Below, one piece after another: positions 37,432 to 46,530 of a stretch of 64,000 bases of DNA; positions within the stretch are counted from its first letter, which is position 1; each line of letters opens with the position of its first letter. The notes under the pieces are model-generated. The model searched no databases. It had not been told where the DNA came from and worked only from the letters and a program-made list of their open reading frames with translations. Position numbers and translations under genes: made by a program. Source of the stretch: JAPORY01 sp965215385 (GTDB lineage Bacteria > Pseudomonadota > Alphaproteobacteria > Rhodobacterales > Rhodobacteraceae); contig OZ244059.1 of the NCBI GenBank assembly GCA_965215385.1, forward strand, positions 62,001-126,000, given 5' to 3'.

Positions 37432-37738
37432 GTTGATCGCGGCATTCCTTTTGGTGCTTGGCGGCTTTTTTTCCTTATTCGCTGGAATAGGGATTGTGAG
37501 AATGCCGGATGTCTATATTCGCATGCATGCCTCGACGAAAGTCGGAACACTTGCCTCGGGTTTAATCATGGCGGGTGTTGCAGTTCATTTTTCGGAGCCG
37601 AGCGTTGTTATCAAATCGGTATTGATCATTTTGTTCTTGTTGCTCACGGCTCCGATTGCGGCTCATATGATTGGTCGGGCAGCTCTTCATACTGGCGTGA
37701 GGCCTTGGGGTATGGACGAGAACGCAACCCAAGAATGA
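37424..37738 (+). CDS. mrpG: Mrp/Mnh antiporter subunit G
   Basis: About 104 aa from ATG 37,424, which follows GGGAGGG. Subunit-G hallmarks: GIVRMPDVYIRMHASTKVGTL (about residues 24-44) and LLTAPIAAHMIGRAAL. It is the last gene of the operon; all seven subunits A-G are present, intact and in standard order. Confidence 0.95.
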   Translation: MIELIAAFLLVLGGFFSLFAGIGIVRMPDVYIRMHASTKVGTLASGLIMAGVAVHFSEPSVVIKSVLIILFLLLTAPIAAHMIGRAALHTGVRPWGMDENATQE

Positions 37739-38667
37739 GTACTCCTGATGATGGCAACGACAAGAGGCAAGACTCGCGTTGAGACTGTGTGAGGCCGGTA
37801 GCTGCGAACCTGCTTCGGAGATTATCGGTGCGGGCATAGATGTTAAGTCAAAGCCTGCGAACCGGGATGCTTCACCCCGATTGTGTGCGGACTTTGCTAA
37901 CGCCAAGACTGGCCCTTCGCAAAGAGAAGGTGAGTTGCGAGACACCAAAATAGTTTTTCGTGATAGTGGTTAAAAGTTCTTCCGAACCGACCCCGAGAAC
38001 TTTCGAAGATGTGAATCGCCAAGTGGTCGGTGAATGCTTCGGACAGACCGATTGGCTGCGAAACCTGATAAACTTGACCATAAATGAGACAAAACTTGAA
38101 AAAAATCGGGTCGCATTGGACCAAGCTTTTGGGTGAAGCGTCTGGGTTTTTTTGTGGGATCAAATATGTGTCACCTTCCCCCTGTATTGACTGGTTGAGT
38201 TTGCCTGTTGACGGCGGCTGGCGAGCATGTGCGAGACTCTTCATGCCTGCGAGCGCGAGTCGCGGCTTACGCCGCATTGAATAAACTATGCCCGCTGATC
38301 AGCATTTCGCATAGCCTTCGCACCACGAGGGACGCCATACCTGGACCGAGAACTGGGTTCGCTCGGCTCATTCCACAGCGCTGAGGGACGTGCGGTCGGC
38401 TATCCTTGAGAGGCAGAGTTGGAACGGCATCGCTTGATATCAGATGGCTCAGTACAGACGGTTGGATCAATCGCAGATCTCGGTAGTGCCTCACTTTGAA
38501 AAATATAGAATATTACATTTTGAAAACAAAAAATTACATTATGAGACAAGAAAACAATTTCAATGTGATACACTACCCACATCTCACAGTTGTTGATCGG
38601 TAGGTAATTCTTCCATATACTTCCCACCAACAGAACGGTACCGCGGCAGAATTTCGAAAGAGAATTC
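37739..38667. other. Intergenic region with an IS1-like end sequence
   Basis: About 930 bp without a convincing gene. GGTAGTGCCTCACTTTGA (38,482-38,499) differs at 3 of 18 positions from the end sequence of the IS1-like transposon at 39,276. The following AT-rich stretch repeats ATTACATTTTGA / ATTACATTATGA (about 38,512-38,543) and may hold the promoter of the Uma2 gene. Confidence 0.45.
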
Positions 38668-39222
38668 ATGACACAACCTCAACCTATTACGCAGCCGGCG
38701 ACTTATCAGGATGTTCTGGACGCGCCGCCGGACTTGGTGGCGGAAGTACTCAATGGAATACTCTATACCCAATCCCGGCCGGCCATGCGCCATGCCTTGG
38801 CGAGTTCTGCGATTGGTTACCAACTAGGGCCAGCCTTTCATGGCGGTGAGGGCGGTTGGTGGATTCTTAATGAGCCCGAGTTACACTTGGGTAACGACAT
38901 TGTTGTGCCCGATTTGTCGGGTTGGCGTCACGAAACGATGCCGAGTTATCCTGATTCGGCTTACTGTGAGGTGCCACCGGACTGGGTATGCGAGGTACTC
39001 TCACCGGCGACGCGTCACATCGATCAGAATGAGAAACGCATCATCTACGCTCGTGAAGAAGTATCCCACCTGTGGTTTGTCGATCCAGATTCGCAAATTC
39101 TTGAAGCTTTCGCACTCCACGCCGGGCAGTGGGTGCTGCTAGAAACGTTGTCTGATGGCGCGGTGGTGTCGTTGCCACCGTTTGAAGCAATTACCTTCCC
39201 CTTGAGTGCACTCTGGCCATAA
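38668..39222 (+). CDS. Uma2-family (DUF820) putative restriction endonuclease
   Basis: The 184-aa protein is a PD-(D/E)xK-fold member of the Uma2 family: PPDLVAEVLNGILYTQSRP (about residues 20-38), HLGNDIVVPDLSGWRHE (catalytic Asp near 81) and PPDWVCEVLSPATRHIDQNEKRIIYA (Glu in CEVLSP, Lys in NEKR), then VSHLWFVDPDSQILEAF. The family is widespread and often found in mobile regions; its biological role is not established. It lies between two same-direction IS1-like end sequences (38,482 and 39,276). Confidence 0.85.
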   Translation: MTQPQPITQPATYQDVLDAPPDLVAEVLNGILYTQSRPAMRHALASSAIGYQLGPAFHGGEGGWWILNEPELHLGNDIVVPDLSGWRHETMPSYPDSAYCEVPPDWVCEVLSPATRHIDQNEKRIIYAREEVSHLWFVDPDSQILEAFALHAGQWVLLETLSDGAVVSLPPFEAITFPLSALWP

Positions 39223-39267
39223 TTCAAGCCTCCGATTCTACGCCTATATACATAAGTCAAGAAACAG

Positions 39268-39275
39268 AAATTTTC
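39268..39275 (+). repeat. Left target-site duplication (AAATTTTC)
   Basis: Eight bases immediately outside the left transposon end, identical to 48,531-48,538 outside the right end. Confidence 0.75.
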
Positions 39276-39405
39276 GGTAGTGGGTCAGTTTGAAACCATC
39301 GAATGTGACTTGGAAAAGTGGCCCGACAACCATCCCGCGCATGTGTCGGTCGGGCCGCGGTCAGCGAATGGCCCCCGTTCTTGCCAGCCTGTCATGCCTT
39401 CAGGG

Positions 39406-39948
39406 TCAAAACTTATTGATCGGTATGACCAGGGCTCTGCCAGGGTTGTACATGATGAGAGAGAGATGGCTTTGCTCATTTTGACCGCGAGCAGTACTGA
39501 TCAGCATAGTGGTAGAGGCGTTCGCGATTCCAGGTAAGGCCCGGTTTTCAGCAAGGAGGTCTGCTCTGCAGAACCTTGCACGACCGGTCTTTGTCCAACC
39601 TGTCCGAGTGTTGACTCCGGCACCACCCACATAATCCCCATCGCAGCGATTATCCCCGTTAGTATCCTGATCACATGGACTGTTGTCCCAGACAACGACG
39701 CAAAGATTCAGCGGTGGATTGGTGATCGGGCAGTCGGTGGGCAGTGTGAACTGGATGATGGCCTGGTCATTGGCGTTGACTCTGCCGAGATCCCCAGAGG
39801 GGAAGGTCTTGGTCATCTTGACATCGCTGAGCGTGCATCGGGCCTCCGCCGTTCCGGCGGCCAGGGTCAGCGTCGCCAGCGCAATGGCGATCAGTGCGGT
39901 TAATTGACGGGGGGGGGGCAATGGCATCAACTTAAATAATGGTCTCAT
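39406..39948 (-). CDS. Exported Cys-containing protein with C10 tract in signal peptide
   Basis: Starts are possible at ATG 39,948 (180 aa) or ATG 39,927. The signal peptide reads PRQLTALIAIALATLTLAAG and is cut near AEA. The mature protein has several cysteines (CTLSDVKM, DCPITNPPLNLCVVVWDNSPC, NRCDGD, FCRADLL) and an Asp/Asn-rich loop (DQDTNGDNRCDGD) like a calcium-binding loop. Ten C residues on the coding strand (39,909-39,918) encode Pro-Pro-Pro between the start codons and the signal core, and no alternative start lies downstream. A slip in the tract would switch the gene off. The family is unknown. Confidence 0.6.
   Translation of the reverse strand: MRPLFKLMPLPPPRQLTALIAIALATLTLAAGTAEARCTLSDVKMTKTFPSGDLGRVNANDQAIIQFTLPTDCPITNPPLNLCVVVWDNSPCDQDTNGDNRCDGDYVGGAGVNTRTGWTKTGRARFCRADLLAENRALPGIANASTTMLISTARGQNEQSHLSLIMYNPGRALVIPINKF
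39909..39918. repeat. G10 homopolymer inside a coding sequence
   Basis: Ten G on the plus strand (C10 in the minus-strand gene) within the signal-peptide region of the exported protein, between the possible start codons and the hydrophobic core. Confidence 0.9.
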
Positions 39949-40097
39949 TTGATGCGGGAATGAGGGGGGATAGTATTTCTTTAACTTGTTGATTATGTGT
40001 GATTTTTTAGTTTTGTGCCATATTTTGCATTTGGGGCTTAACTCGAGCCGTGGAGTCCTGTATCCATCTCCTGATTGATTTTTCTGGAGATGCAGCA

Positions 40098-40857
40098 ATG
40101 TCCTTTGACCCCAAAACCTTCAAAGCCCTGACTTTTTTTTGGAAAATGGTTCACGGCCCGGTGAATCGACCAGATCCAGCAGATCCTTGACGCCCAGGCC
40201 GGCATCAGCCGCACCCAACTGGCAACCCGTGTCGCCGAGGCCCTCCAGTGGCGCAATCCCAACGGGCGCCCGAAGTTCCGCGCATGCCTCGGTGCCTTGG
40301 AGCGTCTAGAGGAACTCGGGATCTTGACCTTGCCCCTTGCCCGAGTGAAAAAGCGGGCGTCCAGTCTGGATGCGGTGAATTTGCGTCTGGCTATTCAAAA
40401 AAGGGAGATCACGGCGTCTCTCGACGTCCTTCAGCCGATCACGCTCCAGCTGGTGGTGCGTCCCGAGGAGGCGAAGATCTGGAATGCATCGGTCGATCAT
40501 CATCATTACCTGGGCTACAGGCACCCTTTCGGCTGCCAGATGAAGTATTTCATCCGGGACGCTCAACAGCGGATCCTGGGCTGTCTGCTCTTTGAGGCAA
40601 TCACCCGCAATCTCCGCTGTCGGGACGACCGGATCGGCTGGAGCAACGCGCAGAAGAACAGGACACGGCACCTCGTGGTGGTCAATTCCCGCTTCGTGAT
40701 CTTCGACGGCGTACGGGTGCCCAACCTGGCCTCGACCGCCCTCGGCCTCGCCGCACGACAGCTGGCCGATGACTGGGAGCAGAAATACCATTACCGCCCG
40801 GTCCTGATCGAAACCTTTGTCGATACCGCCCGCTTTCAGGGCAGCGCTGCCATGTCG
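40098..40857 (+). pseudogene. DUF4338 / DruA-like protein, C-terminally truncated
   Basis: The N-terminal part (ISRTQLATRVAEALQWRNPN, then CLGALERLEELGILTLP) and the central part (LQLVVRPEEAKIWNASVDHHHYLGYRHPFG, VNSRFVIFDGVRVPNLASTA, DDWEQKYHYRPVLIETFVDT) follow DUF4338 closely. It is the best preserved of the three copies; one open frame covers 40,297 onward. A frame change lies near 40,250-40,300. After ARFQG the sequence leaves the family abruptly at about 40,840, where a phage fragment on the other strand begins. Confidence 0.72.
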
Positions 40858-41205
40858 CGGCGAAGAGCGGCCTCTAGGCCGGGCAACCGGTACATGTCCT
40901 CGTCGGAAAAGACGACACGGACGGTGTTGCGGGTCGGCTTGAGACTCGTGACGCCGACGGTCCAGGCGGCATCGGTGGCCGTCTCTGACCGCCCCCGTTG
41001 AGCCGCGGACGGGCCGGCCGTCGTGATCGGGTACGCAGAGATCCCGGGCGCCACGGACTCGAAGGTCATGCCGAGGTACATGGCGGCAGTCGAGGCAAAC
41101 AGGCGGTCCAGCCAGCGCACCTGACGGGTCTCGGCGTCCGTGGCGGCGGCGCCAGGAGCTGCAAGGGAAACCGGTCAGGTTCCTGAATCTGCAACGCGGC
41201 ATTCA
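40836..41205 (-). pseudogene. Fragment resembling a phage major capsid protein
   Basis: The minus-strand reading TDAETRQVRWLDRLFASTAA continues MYLGMTFESVAPGISAYPIT, AWTVGVTSLKPTRNTVRV and MYRLPGLEAALRRDMAALP, in the style of the N-terminal half of HK97-type capsid proteins. A frame change near 41,140 links an upstream part (LQIQEPDRFPLQLLAP). Both sides are cut, by the DruA remnant and by an IS30 copy. The assignment is from pattern memory and should be treated as tentative. Confidence 0.4.
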
Positions 41206-41212
41206 GCTCCGC

Positions 41213-42684
41213 CTCGGCACCATCGACCGCGAAATGAACCGCAACCCGGCAACGATTTCACGGGAACTTCGTCGTAATAGCGGTGCACGGGGGTACCGTC
41301 ACAAGCAAGCGGAACAAAAGGCGCGAGAGCGTCGCCGTGCGGCGTCGTCGCGGTCTTGGAAGCTGACGGCGGAACTCTGATCCCGGATTGAAGGACTCTT
41401 GGGTTTGGCCTCGAGTCCGGAGCCGATAGCGGGTCGTTTGCGTCTCGACGGGGTGGTTTCGGTGAGTGCCGAGTGGATCTATCAGTATATTCGGGCGGAT
41501 CGGTAGCGCGGCGGGGTATTAGGGCGATCGTTACGCCGTCGGGGCAAGAAGCCGAATGTGACGGCGGGCCGGGATCGTGGGCGCGGCTGCCTTCCGAACC
41601 GGGTGGACCTCTCCGAGCGTCCCGAGTGCGTTGCGGCCAAGTCGCAAGTTGGAGACTGGGAGGTGAATACCGTGATTGGCAAGGGGCACCGCGGGGTGCT
41701 GGTCACGCTGGTGGATCGGATGTCGAAACTCGTGTTAATCCAGAAGGTTCGTCGCAAAACGGCGGTAGCGGTTGGTGATGCCATTAGCACCCGACTGGCA
41801 CCGTATCCAATGCACACCCTTACCGCCGACAACGGCAAGGAATTTGCCCGTCATGAAACAAGGGCTCGAACCTTATCCGCGTCGTTCTGCTTTGCCCGTC
41901 CCTATGCGTCTTGGGAACGTGGTTGAAACGAACATACGAATGGCTTGATCCGCGGCTATTTTCCGAAGGGCACCGATTTCCAGGCGGTGACGGCGGCGGT
42001 GCAGCGTGTGCCGGAGGCTTTAAATACGCGCCCACGCCAGGTCTTGGGGTATCGCACCCCGCAGGAGGTGATGGCCGCGGCCAGGGCCTGAACGCTCATA
42101 CTCGTCGCATAATGATCGACTTGATCATCGGCTACTGGGAAAAACATCGTCTCTCGGTCTGCCAATCCGTCACGGGTTTGCGGTCAGAACACCGGGCACA
42201 ATTGGGTAATCCCGTTTCTTGGTGGAATGAAAGAACGGACGCGGGCACCTGCGGAGTGTCGATTAGATGGTATCGGTCCGCCGGCCGCCGCGAACAAGCC
42301 TGGACCTATTCCCGGTTCCAGTCGGCATCGGGGTATCTGCCGTTGCTTCGTATCGTGTCGCCGAAGCGCGCCGATCAGTGCCCGACAGATCAAGACGGAA
42401 AGGCGGCTGTCGCCCCCTTCAACCCCCGCATTATCGACGGTGTTCAATCGCGTGACGACGAGCCGTCGACATGATCAGCCGCGGTGCCGGTGCCAAGATC
42501 GGATTGCACTTTACTTGCGCTTGACCGGAGACTGATCTAAAGTCCCGGTTAGAGATTGCGACCGCTGTTGACCACTGATAACACAGCGAACCATTCATGA
42601 TAACCCCGGCGTCTGCTCACCAGTTCAGAAGAACACTAAAGGCGGGTGAAAAATGCCTATTGTTGCACCGCAGTGTTGAATCGG
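41213..42684 (+). mobile_element. IS30-family copy, 5'-truncated and degenerate
   Basis: Homology to the intact IS30 starts near the codons for REMNRNPATIS, so the N-terminal DNA-binding part is gone. The transposase carries stops (TGA at about 41,377, TAG at about 41,503) and a frame change near 41,922. The tail is complete to the terminal GTTGAATCGG (42,684). It forms the outer part of the left arm of the large inverted duplication. Confidence 0.82.
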
Positions 42685-42858
42685 TGATCTTAAAAATAAC
42701 ACAACTTTCTATCCACCAGATTTCAGCGGGGAGCCAAGGCCCGTACGCGCAATAGCCGCGTAAAAAGTGCGACTCTATAACATAATGTCAATTAGATCAA
42801 ACTTTCGCGGGCAGTAAATACCCTTGCCTTTTGTATCCAGTTCGAGTAGGTTCGGGGA

Positions 42859-43233
42859 ATGACCGAAGAACGCGACAACGCCCTAGCGATTGCCAAGCTG
42901 GAAGGCGAATTGAAGGCCATCGAGGAACGCATGGAAACGAAGCAAGCGGAGTACCGCACTGACATATCGCTCTTGGCGGAAAAGATGTCCGAGAACATCG
43001 GTAGGATCGAAAAAGACGCCGCCAAGCGCGATAGGGAGGCCACTCAGCGCGAAACGCGGTTGGTTGAGACCATCAGCCAGAACTCCAAAGAAGCTGCACA
43101 GCGCGAAACACGGTTGGCCGAGACTATCAGCCAGAACTCCAAAGAAGCCGCACAGCGGGAAACGCGGTTGATCTTTGCGATGATCGCGGTTGTCGGAATT
43201 GGTCTAACCATTTTTGGATTCATAACCACCTAG
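42859..43233 (+). CDS. Coiled-coil membrane-anchored protein with 18-aa repeats (copy A)
   Basis: The 124-aa protein is almost entirely heptad-type coiled coil (AIAKLEGELKAIEERMETKQ, then LLAEKMSENIGRIEKDAAKR). It contains an 18-residue tandem unit beginning ETRL (V/A)ETISQNSKEAAQR, present twice plus ETRL, and ends in one membrane helix (IFAMIAVVGIGLTIFGFI). The likely topology is a C-terminal tail anchor. The duplicate at 55,016-55,444 has three units (142 aa). It resembles DUF1640-like coiled-coil proteins in style only. The role is unknown. Confidence 0.72.
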   Translation: MTEERDNALAIAKLEGELKAIEERMETKQAEYRTDISLLAEKMSENIGRIEKDAAKRDREATQRETRLVETISQNSKEAAQRETRLAETISQNSKEAAQRETRLIFAMIAVVGIGLTIFGFITT

Positions 43234-43371
43234 CATGAGTGCTAAAGCGGCCTAGAATGCAATAGTTCGCTGCAGACCGCATCAGATCGGGCAATTGGCT
43301 TCAATCGGGCGAGACTAGTCGCAACTGGCACACTCTTGCGCTCCTCGTGAGCAAATACCCCGGTGCTCGGA

Positions 43372-43536
43372 GTGCCGAACGCGACACCGTCCCTTACGAT
43401 AGCCAAACTGGAAGGCGATCGCCGAGGAGAACTCAAGTCTGTCCGCAGCGAGCTTTGAGCAATCATAGCGAGGAATGAAGCAATGGAGTCTCGGATTAAT
43501 GTCAGTCTGGCGGAGATGCGCAAGGAAGCTGCACCG
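43372..43536 (+). pseudogene. Remnant of a second coiled-coil gene, fused to IS30
   Basis: The frame from GTG 43,372 reads PNATPSLTIAKLEGDRRGEL then an in-frame TGA (43,456), then AIIARNEAMESRINVSLAEM and RKEAAPRE, where it runs straight into the IS30 transposase. TIAKLEG parallels AIAKLEG of the neighbouring intact gene, so it is a paralog. The fusion keeps the frame, giving an open frame from ATG 43,483 to 44,115. Confidence 0.6.
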
Positions 43537-45010
43537 CGCGAAATGAACCGCAACCCGGCGACAATTTCACGGGAGCTTCGTCGTAATAGCGGTGAACGGG
43601 GGTACCGTCACAAGCAAGCGGAACAAAAGGCGCGAGAGCGTCGTCGTGCGGCCTCGTCGCGGCCTTGGAAGCTGACGGCGGAACTCTGGTCCCGGATTGA
43701 AGGACTCTTAGTTTTGGCCTCGAGTCCGGAGCCGATAGCTGGTCGTTTGTGTCTCGACGGGGTGGTTTCGGTGAACGCCGAGTGGATCTATCAGTATATT
43801 CGGGTGGATTGGCAGCGCGGCGGGGTGTTATGGCGATCGTTACGCCGTCGGGGCAAGAAGCCGAATGTGACGGCGGGCCGGGATCGCGGGCGCGGCTGCC
43901 TTCCGAACCGGGTGGACATCTCCGAGCGTCCGGAGGGCGTTGCGGCCAAGTCGCGGGTTGGAGACTGGGAGGTGGATACCGTGATTGGCAAGGGGCACCG
44001 CGGAGTGCTGGTCACGCTGGTGGATCGGATGTCGAAACTCGTGTTAATACCGAAGGTTAGTCGCAAAACGGCGGTGGCGGTTGGTGAGGCCATTAGCACC
44101 CGACTGGCACCGTAGCCGGTGCACACCCTTACCGCCGACAACGGCAAGGAATTTGCCCGTCAAGAAATAATGGCTCGAACCTTATCCGCGGCGTTCTGCT
44201 TTGCGCGACCGTATGCATCTTGGGAACGTGGTTTGAACGAACATACGAATGGCTTGATCCGCGGCTATTGTCCGAAGGGTACCGATTTCCGGGCGGTGAC
44301 GGCGGCGGCGGTGCAGCGCGTGCCGGAGGCTTTCAATACGCGCCCACGCCAGGTTTTGGGGTATCGTACCCCGCAGGAGGTGATGGCCGCGGCCAGGGCC
44401 TGAACGTTCATACTCGTCGCAAAATGGCGACCGCATAATGATCGACTTGATCATCGGCTACTGGGACAAAATCGTCTCTCGGTCTGCCAATCCGTCACCG
44501 GTTTGCCGTCAGAACACCGGGCACAATTGGGTAATCCCGGTTCTTGGTGGAATGAAAGAACGGACGCGGGCACCTGCGGAGTGTTGATTAGATGGTATCG
44601 GTCCGCCGGCCGCCGCGAACAAGCCTGCCCCTATTCCCGGTTCCAGTCGGCATCGGGGTATCTGCCGTTGCTTCGTATCGTGTCGCCGAAGTGCGCCGAT
44701 CGGTGCCCGACAGATCAAGACGGAAAGGCGGCTGCCGCCCCCTTCAACCCCGGCATTATCGACGGTGTTCAATCGCGTGACGACGAGCCGTCGACATGAT
44801 CAGCCAAGGTGCCGGTGCCAAGATCGGATTGCACTTTACTTGCGCTTGACCCGAGACTGATCTAAAGTCCCAGTTAGAGATTGCGACCGCTGTTGACCAC
44901 TGACAACACAGCGAACTATTCTTGATAACCCCGGCGTCTGCTCACCAGTTCAGAAGAACACTAAAGGCGGGTGCAAAAATGCCTATTGTTGCACCTCAGA
45001 GTTGAATCGG
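43537..45010 (+). mobile_element. IS30-family copy, 5'-truncated, with nonsense codon
   Basis: Homology begins at REMNRNPATIS, essentially the same codon at which the 41.2-kb copy begins. The transposase is open to TAG 44,113, where the intact copy has a Tyr codon, then continues to TGA 44,401. The complete tail ends GTTGAATCGG at 45,010. The same TAG is present in the inverted duplicate, so the duplication came after the mutation. The ATPase gene starts directly at its end. Confidence 0.85.
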
Positions 45011-46530
45011 TGAAAAATAAAACGATGATTAAAAAAAATGAAGACACGCTTAGACTCAAAGTAACGGACTTCGGACCGATCGTAAAAGCTGAGATTGATC
45101 TGCGACCACTGACTGTGTTCATTGGTCCGAGCAATACAGGAAAGTCCTACCTTGCGATTTTGATCTACGCGTTGCATCAAGTTTTCAGCCGTCATATGAT
45201 TTCTCTGAGACGTCGTTATTTTTCCATAGCATTTTCGGTCATTCAAAAATTGTCTGCGACCGAGATTAGGGATCTGCTTGAAGCAGCAAGACCCATTGTA
45301 TCCGTTCTTGAAGCAGATGATTTAAATCGTCTTACCTTGCCTCGCCCTGTTGCCAAACTGGTTTGTTCAGGGATTAATGAGATGGCAAGAAATCTGTCCG
45401 ACGAGATCGCCCGATGTTTCGGGATTGGAAAATCGCATGAATTAATACGTCACGGGCGGACGAATACCACGCAAATTGTAATACAGCATAAATCTTATGA
45501 AGCTGATAAGCTTTTACAGCATACTATATCACGTACGCGACAACCAGAATTTACTTCTACAGTTTCGGAAGAGAAAGAGATTCTATTGAATGCTAAAGAT
45601 TGGGATTCATTATTCAAAGAACGATTGATTAACTATACTAAATATGCAGATAACAGAAAATCAGATAAAGATGATTTAGAGTTTGTGGCAACTGATTTTG
45701 CATCATCATTTTTTAACTTAATTCTACCGTCTCTGTTAGGTACTTTGCGTTCTCCAGCGTATTATCTTCCGGCTGACAGAACCGGAGTTATGCATGCGCA
45801 CAGCGTCGTGGTCAGTGCCTTAATTGCGAGCGCACCTACCGGGGGACTTCGTCCTGCTGAGACCATGCCAATCCTTTCTGGTGTGCTGGCGGATTTTTTG
45901 CAGGAGCTTATTGAAATCGATCAAAAGAAACAAGGAATGAAGAAGAATGATATTGCTACCGAAATTGAAGACTCAATCCTTGAAGGTTCTGTGTCCATCA
46001 ATCGGTCACCTCACATTAACTATCCACGTTTTGCTTACCGTCCAAATGGCTGGAAAAAAGAAAAAGACGAGTTGTCATTGGCAAACGCGTCCTCAATGGT
46101 GTCGGAACTAGCGCCAGTAGTTCTGTATCTCCGTCATATGATTCAACCAGGAAATGTTTTAATTGTTGAAGAGCCTGAATCACACCTGCACCCGGCAATG
46201 CAAGTCAAGTTTACACACCAGCTTGCGGCTCTTGTTGAAGCAGGTGTCCGGGTAATAGTAACTACGCACAGTGAATGGTTGCTTGAGGAATTAGCTAATA
46301 TTGTCCAGCGTTCCAGAATTCCGAAAGCAAAACGTAACGGTCAAGTTGCATTACGTGAGGATCAAGTAGGGGCATGGTTATTTAAACGGCAAAAGAGTCC
46401 AAAAGGATCGGTCGTAAATCAAGTTTCTTTTGACGAGTCCGGTTTATATTCTTCCGATTACAATGAAGTTGCTGAAACACTCCATAACGATCGGGCTGCC
46501 ATTTCAAGTGAAATTCAAAATTATTCATGA
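45010..46530 (+). CDS. AAA/ABC-type ATPase of a putative defence module
   Basis: About 501 aa from ATG 45,025 (or 506 from the in-frame GTG 45,010). It is an OLD/AAA_15-like ATPase: LRLKVTDFGPIVKAEIDL then Walker A FIGPSNTGKSYLA (about residues 33-45), a long variable helical insertion, YYLPADRTGVMHAHS, a signature-like LANASSMVSELAPVVLYL, Walker B NVLIVEEPESHLHPAMQ (about 375-391) and the switch His TTHSEWLLEEL. Such ATPases regulate partner effector nucleases in several anti-phage systems. The next gene overlaps by 4 bp (ATGA). It is AT-rich against its surroundings and sits against an IS30 end, indicating transfer. Confidence 0.8.
   Translation: MKNKTMIKKNEDTLRLKVTDFGPIVKAEIDLRPLTVFIGPSNTGKSYLAILIYALHQVFSRHMISLRRRYFSIAFSVIQKLSATEIRDLLEAARPIVSVLEADDLNRLTLPRPVAKLVCSGINEMARNLSDEIARCFGIGKSHELIRHGRTNTTQIVIQHKSYEADKLLQHTISRTRQPEFTSTVSEEKEILLNAKDWDSLFKERLINYTKYADNRKSDKDDLEFVATDFASSFFNLILPSLLGTLRSPAYYLPADRTGVMHAHSVVVSALIASAPTGGLRPAETMPILSGVLADFLQELIEIDQKKQGMKKNDIATEIEDSILEGSVSINRSPHINYPRFAYRPNGWKKEKDELSLANASSMVSELAPVVLYLRHMIQPGNVLIVEEPESHLHPAMQVKFTHQLAALVEAGVRVIVTTHSEWLLEELANIVQRSRIPKAKRNGQVALREDQVGAWLFKRQKSPKGSVVNQVSFDESGLYSSDYNEVAETLHNDRAAISSEIQNYS

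Larger units (their letters stand above)
41213..44938 (+). repeat. Left arm of a 3.7-kb inverted duplication
   Basis: This arm (IS30 remnant, coiled-coil gene, paralog scrap, second IS30 remnant) recurs inverted at 53,309-57,098. The match ends sharply at the sequence GATAACCCCGGCGTC here and its complement at 53,309. The best-matching part is 42,600-44,938, including shared nonsense mutations. The arms differ by one 54-bp repeat unit and scattered substitutions. Confidence 0.85.

Noticed and set aside
6060..40857. A Druantia defence system
   Set aside because: Only decayed DUF4338 (DruA-like) pieces are present; no DruE helicase or other Druantia genes, and the best context is ISAs1.
44509..44772. 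87-codon antisense frame in the IS30 tail (also at 42,184, 53,475 and 55,857)
   Set aside because: It recurs only because the element recurs; GC-rich DNA keeps antisense frames open. Substitution analysis would be needed to claim coding.
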